A stretch of DNA of 64,000 nt. Origin: Odontesthes bonariensis. Lineage: Eukaryota; Chordata; Actinopteri; Atheriniformes; Atherinopsidae. The stretch is taken from the NCBI RefSeq assembly GCF_027942865.1, contig NC_134529.1, positions 27,402,760 to 27,466,759 of the forward strand. The letters run 5' to 3'. Position 1 is the first letter of the stretch, and each line of letters opens with the position of its first letter. The notes below the pieces were generated by a model that worked only from the letters and a program-made list of their open reading frames with translations, did no database searches and was not told the origin of the DNA. The position numbers were made by a program, and so were the translations under genes. Below, piece by piece: positions 44,855-55,935 of this stretch.

Positions 44855-45149
44855 TGTGGAAGTTGCCTTTAGGCGAAAAGATGAGCCGAAAACTTCTCAC
44901 ATTAAGACTCTGTGAGTCGCGTTTATTAACTGACAAAAACTCACAGTTCCAACTGACAAAAACTCACAGTTCCAACTGACAGCTCGAGCATCAACAGAAC
45001 AGCTGTTATCATGAAACGTCACCGGATCTCTTAAAGAGACCGCAACTATTAAATGCATCATAACATTAAAGACGATGAACCAACAACATAACAGATAACA
45101 GAACACATATAAGAAAGTGAATTATGCCGTCAGTGTTGAGAGCACTACA
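44855..45149 (-). repeat. 5' LTR of the Gypsy element
   Basis: 295 bp, TG...CA ends. It is the upstream LTR for minus-strand transcription and pairs with the copy at 40860. Confidence 0.95.
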
Positions 45150-45757
45150 ACATCATTATTACAGGATGAATCCTTCAACCTATCGTTGAAGGACGATCTT
45201 ATATCTTTTTTTAAATTAATGCTGGCAGTGCAACCTCAAAAGCGATGGAATGGGAAGCATCAAAAGCGTACATTAGGGAGAAAATGATAGCATATTCATC
45301 TAAAAAGAAAAAAGAGGTTCAGAAGAGAATAGAGTAGTTGGAATCTGAAATTAGAAGTCAGGAAATAGAACTATCAAAAAATTTCTCACATAAATCATAT
45401 CGAGATATATGTAAGCTTAAATGTCAACTTCAAGAAATGTATAATAAAAAAGTGCAATACGCTCTATTCAGGCTGGGGACAAATTTCTATGAAGAGGGAG
45501 AGAAGACAGGTAAGCTGCTTTCCAGACAACTAAAACAACAAAATTCCTACAGTGTAATACCACGAATTAAGAAAGGAGATAAAATAGTTTTTTCAACAAA
45601 AGAAATAAATTAGGTATTTCAACAGTTCTATAAAGAACTATTTAACAACAGAGAATGAAATCAGGGATGCAGTTTCATGTATGAAATCAGGGAAGTCACC
45701 GGGCCTCAACGGATTCCGGGTGGAATATTACAAGCAGTATATAGATATCCCAGGACC
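45150..45757 (+). mobile_element. L1-like LINE, part 3 (linker to RT)
   Basis: LINE coding resumes after the ACAT duplication. WEASKAYIREKMIAYSSKKK and LSRQLKQQNSYSVIPRIKK match the endonuclease-RT linker of L1-type ORF2, and MKSGKSPGLNGFRVEYYKQY is the first RT box (family: K-PG-DG-P-EFYK). An in-frame stop at 45335-45337 and further changes show decay. The part ends at 45757, where the retrovirus begins. Confidence 0.82.
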
Positions 45758-46066
45758 TGTGGGAGAAGGATGTCATGACATGCTCATGACTTCTGGCCTA
45801 GTTACATCCTGGGCCTTGTTGACTGGTTCATATGAATATTGTTGATAGTTAGAATGAGCGTGTTGATGATAAACTGCGAAAGCTAGGCGCCTCCAGAGAG
45901 GGCCACGTACACTTGTTATGATAAAACGGTATAAAAGGGTGTCACAAGATGAGCTCGTCGGACATTTTGTACATTCTGTATGCACATTTGCTGTGACGGT
46001 TTGTTCAATAAACTCCCCAATGGACGGCTGATCAACGCGGGATTCGACTCTAATTTCTCCACAACA
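45758..46066 (+). repeat. 5' LTR of the endogenous retrovirus
   Basis: 309 bp with a TATA box (GGTATAAAAGGG near 45929) and an AATAAA polyadenylation signal (near 46006), the usual U3-R-U5 order. Confidence 0.94.
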
Positions 46067-46069
46067 TAA

Positions 46070-46087
46070 TGGTGACCCCGAATTCGT
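46070..46087 (+). other. Primer-binding-site-like sequence
   Basis: TGGTGACCCCGAATTCGT begins three bases after the LTR. It starts with the TGG complementary to a tRNA CCA end. The tRNA used is not identified. Confidence 0.7.
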
Positions 46088-49000
46088 GAGAGTTTGCATC
46101 TGGATCCCGGCGGAGCGTGTTCTCTGTGCCCCGACAACCGACATCAGCTGTAACAAGCCGGCAGGTGGGATTTTGTTCCTACCATTACAGTTGATCTCTG
46201 TTAGTGGAGCACAGCTGACGGCTTCTTCCGGCTTCCCCAAATTTAAAAGAACACAGGAGAGAGATGGATCCTGCATTCGGTAAGCTCTTCCATTGCTTTC
46301 CTCTGCGCAGGGGGGCTGCTGAAATTGTTTGGGAAATTTTGGGCCAAGAGGAGCCATATGTTTGAATTGGGATAAAATTGGGTAAACAGCAGCTGATGTG
46401 AGTTGTAAAGCAGACAGCTGTGGTCAGTTGGTCTGGCTTGTTGTATTTTTGTGGTAATTAAGGACTATAGTCGCTGCGCTCCGGCAAATTGTGAATCGGA
46501 TGAATTCAAACTGGATTAATTAATAGCTGTAAAGAAGCGGGTAGGTTGTTGAGCGACCACCAATAGTACCTCTTGCGTCTTATCAGCCATCCTTCAATGC
46601 ATTGGGGGAAGGAATACTGACGGGAGTATGGGGTACACTAGACTCATTAAACATACGTGAAAATTATTTTCACTAGTCAAGGAGTAAAACGAATACTGAT
46701 AATTGATTGACTGGCGAACATTAAAGTTCAACGATTGAATCAATCAGGCTTTCAAAAAAAACTCTGAAATGAAAAAATCCAGTTCTATGAGGAGCACATT
46801 TTAAGTATATATGTTTATATCATTTTATATATCTGCTTAGAACTCTTTGGAGTTATCCGAGACCTCAGTATAAAGACATTTAGAAGAAAGTTCAAATTCG
46901 TTTATGAAATTGACCACAGGAGATTATTATTGAGAGGTCACAGCGAAGCTGGTAAAGTACACGTCAGCATCTGTTGCTTTGGTCAAGAAACCATATCACA
47001 AGGCTTGTAGGGAAAACACATTTTGTATTCCATATATTGCTGACACCAACATCTCCTGAAAAATTAAAAGTCTAAATGAAAGAAATTGATAATTTAAAAA
47101 TGTGAAGATTTGAACGGTGACTGACAAAACTTTGATCGACTGACTTGGTGTGAGTGTGTGGGACCGGTCTCTGTTGTCTGTCAATGTGTGTGAAATCTGA
47201 TGTTTTATGTGAATCTAAAAAAAAAGAAGAAAAGAAAAAGGTTCTGACTCATATCATCCCTTGACTTTTGAGTATTCGTAGTATTTTAAGTTAAACTCAG
47301 ATTTGCTTCATTGTTATAATTTGCTTAATTGTTATAGTTGCCACATTAATAACTTGGGGAGATAAGGAGTTGTTGCAGTAATGTGCTGTGATTTTTAAAC
47401 ACTGTGTGTTTATTTCTTTAAGATTCTGTATTTTCGTTGAGTGCATCTTGTTATTATTGAATTATTGAATACTGCTGTGATTGGTGTTAAGTTTCTGAAG
47501 TTCTATTCTCAACAGGCGAGTGAAGGTGTTTTGGCTTTCAGGGAGACAGAGGTTGCTGCGCGGGCACGTGGCTGGTGTGAAGGCGCGTGGTTTGTCCTTG
47601 ACAGTTTTCTGCTGCTGCAAATGTTCGTGTGTGATCACACTTTCTTTCCTTGTGTCTTCCAGGGGCAATTTATGGTTGAACTGTAATAATTATTAGTTTT
47701 CTTTAGGTAATGTGCTAATTGCAGAGTTGTTATCAGTCGAGTAAATGTTGGTTTCGCAATTCCTAGGGGGGAGTTTCTGTCCTTAGGCCATTGATTCATC
47801 ACGTCGTTCGACGTGAATGTGACATTCCTGATAAAGAAAGTTTTTCGCTTATGCATTGTTTCTGTATCTTTTGATTTGTAGTTTCCCTGTCCACAGCGTG
47901 TTAAATTGTATTTCTTTCTCTTTCTTAACAAATGCCATTTTGAGGTGAAGAATAGTGCAACTGTTATTTCTGTGTTGTTTGGTTTGTATTTTTTCTCTGT
48001 CCAGCTGGAAAGTTTGTATTTCCTCCTCTTTCTTAACTTGTCACAAAAAGTGTGACAAACGCCATTTTGAGTTGGGGTGTGGTTCAATTGTTATGTCTGG
48101 TTCAATTGTTATGCTTGGGAGGAGTTAATAACAGTCTAGGAAGTAGATTTAATGGTGTGTTCATATTTGGTTGGTTACAATTCATGTGGTTCGCTGGAGG
48201 CGGGCTTAGAGGTGTGTTCATATTTTATTGGTTAGAAGTTACGTGTCTCAGACGTGTTTCATTGGAGATAGATTTAAAGGTGTGTTCAGATTTCATTGGT
48301 CAAAAAAATATTTTTATTTCACTGGTCAGAATTGACGTAGCTGTGACGTACATTGGATCATCTGGATTGGTGGAGGACATTGTGTGTGGATTGGATCGGA
48401 AGCATCCGGATGTGAGCAAAAGTTGGGGCAACGCCTTTAGCCTGAGTCACTTCAAACAGAGTAAGCATTAACTGAGCTTTCGATTAGCAATAAATTAACA
48501 TTGGGTAGCATTAGTAATACAGCAAGTATTGATTAGCAATAATTAGTATTGATTAGCAATCACTAGCGTTGAATAGCATAATTAGCATTCAATTAGCATT
48601 GGTCAACAAGGAAGCTAGTATTGATTAGCCATAAGTAGCATTGATTAGCAATAGTTAGCATTGGTTAGCATTAGTAGCATTTGTTAGCATTTCGTTAGCC
48701 ATAATTAGCATTGATCAGAAATACAATTAGCATTGATTAGCAATAGTTAGCATTGGTTAGCATTAGTAGCATTTGTTAGCATTTCGTTAGCCATAATTAG
48801 CATTGATCAGAAATACAATTAGCATTGATTAGAAATAGTTAGCATTGGTTAGCATTAGTAGCATTTGTTAGCATTTCGTTAGCCATAATTAGCATTGATC
48901 AGAAAGACAATTAGCATTGATTAGCAATAGCAATAAGGCAAATATTGGTTTAAATCTTAATTAGCAATAGGTTAGCATTTATTAGCAACAGCTAGGAAGC

Positions 49001-49374
49001 TAACAGCAATTGGCATTGGTTAGAAGTCAAAAAGCTAAATTAGCCTAATATTGAATTAACATTGGTTCAATTTAAAAAAAAAAAAAAAAAACAACCTAGA
49101 GCGTAAGCTTTCAAAGCTAACATAGGCTAACCTTAACATTAGCATTGACAATATCCAATCCAATAATTAGCTGCATCTAAGCTAAATTTAGCCGAGCATT
49201 AAATTAGCATGGATTAGAGTTAAATAATTAGTTAATTTAAATTGACTTTCAAAAAAAAAAAAAAAAAAAAGGGGGGGGAATACGAATAATAAATAAGGAA
49301 AATTTAGAAAATAGATAAGTAAATAAAAAAGGAAAAGTCAAAAGTCAATAGAAGGGAACTAACTAGGTGAAACA
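46088..49374 (+). other. Long leader of the endogenous retrovirus
   Basis: About 3.3 kb without a convincing coding frame between primer site and gag, unusually long for a retroviral leader. It includes AT-rich sequence, a T/G-rich stretch (47.4-48.4 kb), a TTAGCATTG-rich tandem region (48.5-49.2 kb) and two A-rich runs (about 49072-49091 and 49244-49270, the latter followed by a G run). Confidence 0.7.
48651..48926 (+). repeat. Three-copy 92-bp minisatellite in the retroviral leader
   Basis: Copies start at 48651, 48743 and 48835 with the motif ATAGTTAGCATTGG. Each is built from shorter TTAGCATT-type words, which continue more loosely from about 48480 to 49215. Copy 3 differs from copies 1 and 2 at a few bases only. 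Confidence 0.92.
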
Positions 49375-50847
49375 ATGGATGTAACACCAACAATAACCAT
49401 TAGCACCAAACATCCTGAACATTCCAAAGATATTAAAAAGATATCTCTAAAATGGGAAAAACAAACAAAAAATAACGTCTCACCCTGGCCAAAAGGTGGC
49501 ACTTTTAATGGAGCTACCTGTAAGATTATGGAACAAAGGATTAAAGCTTACAAACCAAAGGACAAAAGCAAAAAGAGACAGGAAAAGAGAGAGCTTGAAT
49601 TAAAAGTTCTACATTTCTTTGAAAATGCAGAGCTATATCCAACACTGCCAGGAGCAGTAAACATACAAGGAGATTCTGAAATAAAAGATCACAAAATATC
49701 TCATGAACGTCCAGAACCACAAATAGCTGCATCAAGCAGTCATGGAGCTCCTGAGCCAGACGCCGTCTGTAATTCAGATCAGGCAAGGGGACAGCTCCCA
49801 CAATACCAAAGATCACCAGAACTGGCACCACCAGTTCAAAAGGCATCTTCTGAAGAACATAAGAGTCCAACAGCGTCAGCACCGAGTTTGATAGAAATGA
49901 CGCAGGGACAGTATGTGCCGTGGCAGACGCTCGACCTAGGGGGGCTGGTTGCTCGATTGCCGGACATTCACACAGGTGCAAGTAGATGGATAAGAGCTTT
50001 TGAACAAGAGACTGTGGATAAACTGTTGTCTGTGGGACACATTAAGACAGTGTGGGCACTGTGTTTTGGAACTTCTACCATGGAGGGCATTTTGAGACAC
50101 AGTGAGAATGACTGGATGTTAAGCCACCGAGCTGATGGAACTGACTTTAATGCATATCGAGCTGCACTCTGGAGAGCGGTGCGAGCTGAGTTTCCTGTGG
50201 GAGTGGACCTCGAAGCATTAAAGGGGGAGCCACTGTCAGGAACAGAGAGTCCGGTTGTGTACATTGCACAACAACTGAAGAAATGGAGACAAGAGTCTGA
50301 GGGAGAAATCGAGAAGAGCCCAGCTTGGGTGACATTGTTCAGAGTTTCCATCAAAGAGGCTCTGCCTGCCCCAGTTCAGGGGCGGCTGGAGGATGTGGTG
50401 GGGTTGAATTCAATGTCACGTGGACAATTCCGAGACCATGTGGTGCATGCAGTAAACAAATACAGAAAAGAACTGAAACGGAAGGAGCAGGAGAAGGATA
50501 TGCAAAGGGAACTTGCACGGTTGCAGTTAGAAGAACTGCAAGCGAAGCAAGAAGTACGAAATGAGGCCATGACAGCGGGGGCCGCTGAACAGCCATCACA
50601 GGGGCAAGTCCATCGTGGACCCTGTCAAAGGTCAAGAAGAGGTGCACCTGGAGGACGAAGGTCCTCGGGGGCATGTTGGGCCTGTGGCGAGAAGGGACAC
50701 TTTGTTTACAGCTGTCCGAGAGCACCGAGAAACCCGAGTGTTCGGCAGGACCGTGGCCAGTCCCTGCGGGGCGGAGCAAGTGGCCCGGCAGGTCCAAGGC
50801 GTTCCTCTGGCAGAGGAATCCCAGTATTGGTTTACATTGACATATAG
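49375..50847 (+). CDS. Retroviral Gag-like region
   Basis: A 490-codon frame with a charged, proline-containing N-terminal half, a capsid-like central region around residues 170-340 (QTLDLGGLVARLPDIHTGAS) and a basic C-terminus with one CCHC knuckle, CWACGEKGHFVYSC. The first ATG follows a purine-rich tract. Confidence 0.85.
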   Translation: MDVTPTITISTKHPEHSKDIKKISLKWEKQTKNNVSPWPKGGTFNGATCKIMEQRIKAYKPKDKSKKRQEKRELELKVLHFFENAELYPTLPGAVNIQGDSEIKDHKISHERPEPQIAASSSHGAPEPDAVCNSDQARGQLPQYQRSPELAPPVQKASSEEHKSPTASAPSLIEMTQGQYVPWQTLDLGGLVARLPDIHTGASRWIRAFEQETVDKLLSVGHIKTVWALCFGTSTMEGILRHSENDWMLSHRADGTDFNAYRAALWRAVRAEFPVGVDLEALKGEPLSGTESPVVYIAQQLKKWRQESEGEIEKSPAWVTLFRVSIKEALPAPVQGRLEDVVGLNSMSRGQFRDHVVHAVNKYRKELKRKEQEKDMQRELARLQLEELQAKQEVRNEAMTAGAAEQPSQGQVHRGPCQRSRRGAPGGRRSSGACWACGEKGHFVYSCPRAPRNPSVRQDRGQSLRGGASGPAGPRRSSGRGIPVLVYIDI

Positions 50848-51480
50848 AGGTAAGAAGTACACTTACATCGGACGTACTCAAAAGGGTTTAAAAACCGCCC
50901 TCAGGTGCGTCATCATTACAAAACAAAACAAAGTTTTTAAGTTAAATGTGTCACGACTACTAAGTTTCTAAAACTCGAATTTAAATAGGTCACTGTTACT
51001 AGGACAGAACAAAACAAAGTTTCTGAATTTAAAATTTAAATGTGCCACTATTACGAAGTTCTAAAATTTGAACGGAACAAAGTTTCTAATTTAAATTTTA
51101 GCATTGATAGCCTAAATTAGAGTATCTATTTAGCCCATAGGGAATTACTGATATCTCTCCATCCCACTTGGAGGGAGTAAGAAAAGCGCCATGTCCAAAA
51201 TAAATGAATACATAACAAATGAATAAATAAATAAAATTAAAATACAACAAGTATGATCTTCTTTTGGGAGGATTATGCAATAAAATGCGTTTCCTCTGGA
51301 AGGAATCATGAAAAATCCAAAGATCAAAGGTTGAAAGCACAACTGGAGAGGACCACCGAGGCTAAGTTAGCCTTTGAAAATTTGAAACGAAATTAGCAAA
51401 AGTCATCCAAAACGGCCAACATTAGTCTATGAGAAGCCATTTTTCTTATATGTCTCCAATAAAAACCATAAGATTTCAGA
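50848..51480. other. Retroviral interior without recognisable domain
   Basis: AT-rich sequence with short repeats of an AAATTTAAAT type. Protease and reverse transcriptase would be expected here and are not recognisable. Confidence 0.55.
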
Positions 51481-52846
51481 ACTAATAAATCAGAGTAGGT
51501 ATGTTGTGACTCGGACAGGATGTTTGCAGGTTGTGCATCTTTTGACACGTCCAGATGTGAGAATACAGAAGTGTACTACATCGGATCCTGCGGATGTCAT
51601 TCCACGTGAGTTTGAAGGAGAACCACATGAGTGTGTGTCAGAAGCTGTGAGATACATTAAACTGAGACCTGACTTAGAAGCAACTTCACTTGTGCAGGCT
51701 GACGTCACTTATGTTGTGTATGGTTCATGTTGTGAGATCATTTGGGTGATCATGAGGTTTTGCAGTTGTGAAACAGGAAGGTGGAGAACTTTGTGAGAAA
51801 GCTGAGACGTGTGAACGGCCATGTTCGGCACAGTTGGCTGAACTGAAGGCATTAACGGAAGCATGTTGACTGGTGAAAGGTAAGGTTACGAATGTGTACA
51901 CAGATTCTGCATATGCTCATGATATTTGCTATTTGTTTGAAGCAGTTTGGAAGCAGAGAGGGTTCAGGAGGTCGGACGGGAGTCCAGTGCGACAGGAGGT
52001 CCAAATGAAGGAGCGGATTGCAGTCATGAAAATTGAAAATTGGCAGTGATACAGTGTCAAATAATCGTAGAGGTAACAAAATGGTTGGTAAAGGTAATAT
52101 CGCGGCTGATGAAGCAGCGAAAGTAGCATCAAAGTGCCAGCTTGCTGTTTTGGCACCAATGGTGTTACTGGAGCCAGAGGTCGCGCCATCACAAGGATAT
52201 TGGTCATACATATTGGATAAATAGTCGTAAATTTTTTTTTGGTAAGAGAATTGATTCATCTGCTTGTCATTCCATCAGAGATTAGCTCAAATAATGGTTA
52301 AGTGTTTGTTTAGAAAAGTGCAAGAGGCATTCTGCGGCAGCTGCGAATCAAGCAGCGCTGTGGGGCCGTTTATCATCCACAGAGTCAAGGGATGGTCGAG
52401 AGGATCAAAGGAACCTGGAAAGTGAAATTGAATTGAATCTGTGCTTCAACTAAACTAACTAGATGCTTTGCCGCTTGCACTAATGAGATGTCCTATGCAG
52501 ACTCATAGAGTCACGCACTAACACCGCATAAAATGCTAACGGGTCAAACCAGGCCGGCACCTCAGTTCCCACTTGAGCAGGTGCAAACAGAGTGGACAGC
52601 TTACATGAAGCAACTAACTGCAATCCACAGAACAATCTATCTACAGGAGGAGTTCAGAGACTTGAGTCTCGAACAGCTGGTTGAGAGGCCAGTGGTGCCA
52701 GGCGACCAGGTGCACATCGAAGTGTTCCGAAGGAAGTGGCTTGAGCCAAGACGGAAAGGACCGTACACAATGGTGCGAGCAGCGCCAACAGCAGTTCAAG
52801 TGGAAGGTAGCAACACATGGTACCATTTAAAATCACTGCACTAAGG
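51481..52846 (+). pseudogene. Retroviral pol remnant (RNase H and integrase parts)
   Basis: RNase H-like VYTDSAYAHDICYLFEAVWK appears near 51.9 kb. Integrase C-terminal sequence (WLEPRRKGPYTMVRAAPTAV, then TWYHLKSLH) ends near 52.84 kb, as in gamma-type integrases. Broken, with many changes and a large missing part. Confidence 0.75.
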
Positions 52847-54798
52847 TTCAGACTAAAGACACAGACGGAGTTAAGTCCGAGGGAAAGGATGAACAAAAGG
52901 AAGAGGTTAAGATTTCTGACACTGTGAGCATCCAGGTGTGGGTGTTGGCCGACAGCATGGGCTCAGGAGAACGAAGCCTGGAGATGTTGGACGGGATCCC
53001 GCAAACAGGAGAGGCTGGAAGGGTCCCGTGATGAAGCCACCCCGCAGGGAAGTAGCCAGCCTGGGTCAGATGAGTATGATGCAACAATACACACCCACTC
53101 AGACCATGCCACGCCACAAACTTTGCCAGCAATACACACTAGAGCTAGTCGTGAAGAGGTATCTGCTAAGCTTGAATTTAAGTTCATGGAATAAACGATT
53201 TGAGGAAGTGTGGATCATGGGTCCAGAGGAGGAGACGACCAAATCACCGCCTCTGGACGCCACGACAAAGGGGCAATCTGGTAAGATCATGTCAGATTGA
53301 GTCAAAATGAGTTGTTCACAATGGTTGTAAGAACAGAAAGACTTCTCGTGGAAGTCTAGGGGGATTTGATACCATTAGCACTACGGGACAGAATAATCAT
53401 GTTAATCCAAGAACAGACGGAGTATACATGCACAGGTGGAGTCGGGAAAACAGTGTAACTGTGGAAAATGGGTTAAGGCAGCACAGGATATGTGGTATAG
53501 TTGGACATGGTACACTACGAGAGAACTGACAGCGACGGAGTGTCTCATATGTGCAGATGCTCCAGGAGCATTGCCTGTTATTGTTCCAGAGCCACTTACC
53601 TTCAGGGATTGTGCAGTGGTCCAGCAACGGGAATGCAGAGAAGGTAGGTTCACATCGGCAGAGGATAAATGGTTATTGTTTCCTATGTGTGGTATTAAAT
53701 GCGGATTGATGTTTGGGCCAAATAAATTACATAGTTATTTTCAAAATAAGGGAGGGCCACAAAATGGAGTCTTCTTGTGCTGAATTTAATCTGAGTACAT
53801 CACAGGATGGGCCTCCCACTGATTATAGAGTAGATTACGTTGGTGAGTTTGAATGCTTTTGGAACTCGCGTAGGTAATACTACTGTTAAATGAAACCAAT
53901 ATTTATTGGGATTTATTTATTTGGATCAAAATGTGAAAATATAGAAATGATCATTTTAACTCTATATCTTTTTGGGGATCAGACACACCCGGTAGCTGAG
54001 AGTTACTGGATGTGTGGAGATCATGTTTTGTTAAATGTGCTACCCAACAGGGAGATAGGTTTTTGGGCACTGGTGAGGAGGAAGACATCAGTTGTGTTAG
54101 TGTATGACAAGGTAAACGAGATGCGAGGTTTGGATGTGGAAAAAGGGAGAGTTAAAAGATCTAGTGATGGCTACATCAGGGATAAGCACGTTTACTTGGA
54201 TGCAATATGACAGCCGAGAGGGATTCCTTTGAGCTCAAAGCACGCAGGGAGATTGCAGCTGGATTTGAGTCTATTTTGCCGTGGATCATATTTAACAAAA
54301 TGGGGAATGGACTAATTACATATAATACAACCAACAGGGAATTCTTAGCTACACGAGTGAAGGGTTTGCAGGCTTTGGAGAACAACTACATGAGACAAGT
54401 ATGATGGCTTGGTAGAACAGACAAGTTTTAGAATGGATATTAGAAGGGAAAATTGGTGTTTGCCAGATGGTTGGGCAAAATGTTGTACATTTATACCCGG
54501 GAACACTGCAGCTGATAGAACGTTTACAACGGCCGAGAAGGAGTTCAGAGAACGGAGAGAGGAGCTGACGTGTGATGCTGGTGGAGGTGAACGGTGGTGG
54601 TCTGGTCTGTTTGGGATTTTTGGAGAAGGGGGAGCGATGACAGTTAAGGCGGGAATAGCAATATTGTTGATAGTGAGCATGGTTTCCCAATTGGGGTGTT
54701 GCATTATACCCATTCTGAGAAGGTGTTCGCTGCAAGTGATGTTCAAACAAACAGTGGAAGGAATCAGGAGGCAGATGACCATGCGAGACCAGGTCTGA
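52847..54798 (+). pseudogene. Retroviral env remnant
   Basis: The 3' part encodes WCLPDGWAKCCTFIPGN, whose C-x-n-CC arrangement matches the disulfide region of retroviral transmembrane subunits. It is followed by a hydrophobic span (AGIAILLIVSMVSQLGCCII) and a short basic tail near 54.8 kb. Surface-subunit sequence to the left is not recognisable beyond position. Broken. Confidence 0.7.
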
Positions 54799-55613
54799 GG
54801 ACCAACGCATGGGAGAGCGGGTCAACGAATGAAGGTTACCAACGGACGGTTCACAAGTTTCTTTCCTCGAGGGTGGAACCAAGGTTAGTCTAATAGGGAG
54901 AAGAGATGCTGAAGATCTCTTTGATTGGGAGTGACGTACTGGCGACCTCTCCTCCCAGAGTTAGCTTAGCAGTTCCAGACCCAGCCGGACGGATGTTCGG
55001 CCAGAAGCAGACGACACCAGAGTACAGGAGATGGGACGGGACTGGAGGAGCTGCATTACATTGCATTTTATTACTATTGTTGTGTGAGAATCCATAATTT
55101 TATGTATTGTACTTGATACAAAACGGTGATTAACTGATTTGAAGGTGATGTATTCAGTCTATGTGTATTATCAATCAGAACTGATCTCTAATATGTCCAT
55201 TGCCAATTGTGTCGGTCAGCTGTTCGGAGTGCGACCTTGGTAAAGTGGTCGGTCCCCAAGTGGGGGGGGGCCGTAGGTGAATTTTCCCAAGATAAGAACA
55301 TGAGTTACGAAAGTAGCAGCCGGTGGGTTTTTCGCACCTATGCACTGCGAACAGTGGACAAGTGTGATGGCAATGTAAAACTTGTAGTGTTGTTGAATTC
55401 AATATCGTGTAATTTAATTTAATCATTTAATGTGATTCGATTATACGCATATATATATTTCTTTTCATTTATTCAAAATGGTCCCGTTGATTGATATTGT
55501 AGAATTGTTAGAATAATTTAGTGTTGATTATGTTAATTAATTCTTAATTAACTATGTGGGATGATTTTCTTTCATTTTAGATTATTTCTTTATTAAATCA
55601 CTGATAAGTGATT

Positions 55614-55624
55614 TCAGGGGGGAC
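55614..55624 (+). other. Polypurine-tract-like sequence
   Basis: A G-rich run just before the 3' LTR, in the place where plus-strand priming is expected. Confidence 0.6.
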
Positions 55625-55626
55625 TA

Positions 55627-55935
55627 TGTGGGAGAAGGATGTCATGACATGCTCATGACTTCTGGCCTAGTTACATCCTGGGCCTTGTTGACTGGTTCAT
55701 ATAAATATTGTTGATAGTTAGAATGAGCGTGTTGATGATAAACTGCGAAAGCTAGGCGCCTCCAGAGAGGGCCACGTACACTTGTTATGATAAAACTGTA
55801 TAAAAGGGTGTCACAAGATGAGCTCGTCGGACATTTTGTACATTCTGTATGCACATTTGCTGTGACGGTTTGTTCAATAAACTCCCCAATGGACGGCTGA
55901 CCAACGCGGGATTCGACTCTAATTTCTCCACAACA
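55627..55935 (+). repeat. 3' LTR of the endogenous retrovirus
   Basis: 309 bp; pairs with 45758-46066. The LINE frame continues directly after it. Confidence 0.94.

Larger units (their letters stand above)
40860..45149 (-). mobile_element. Ty3/Gypsy LTR retrotransposon
   Basis: A 4290-bp element in reverse orientation inside the L1-like LINE, with 295-bp LTRs at both ends (TGTGG...CTACA) and a 4-bp target duplication ACAT (40856-40859 and 45150-45153). Gag, protease, reverse transcriptase, RNase H and integrase are all recognisable. The LTRs differ at 4 of 295 positions, about 1.4%, so the insertion is fairly young. A primer-binding-like TGGTGACCCCGAC lies next to the 5' LTR, and a G-rich polypurine tract next to the 3' LTR. 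It is near complete, with probably one or two breaks. Confidence 0.95.
45758..55935 (+). mobile_element. Endogenous retrovirus, 10.2 kb, broken
   Basis: Two 309-bp LTRs (TGTGGG...ACAACA) frame a leader, a gag frame with a zinc knuckle, a reduced pol remnant and an env remnant with a transmembrane part. This layout is retroviral, resembling gamma/epsilon-type teleost elements, though the class is inference. The LTRs differ at 3 of 309 positions, about 1%. The flanking bases GACC and CACC suggest a 4-bp duplication with one mismatch. The element is broken: gag is largely open, while pol and env carry many breaks and much of pol is absent. Confidence 0.92.

Noticed and set aside
48480-49215. CRISPR-like regular repeats
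   Set aside because: A eukaryotic minisatellite: the short words have no unique spacers of constant length and the 92-bp copies are head to tail.
54345-54882. Minus-strand frames of 145-177 codons
   Set aside because: Antisense of the env remnant, no recognisable domain.
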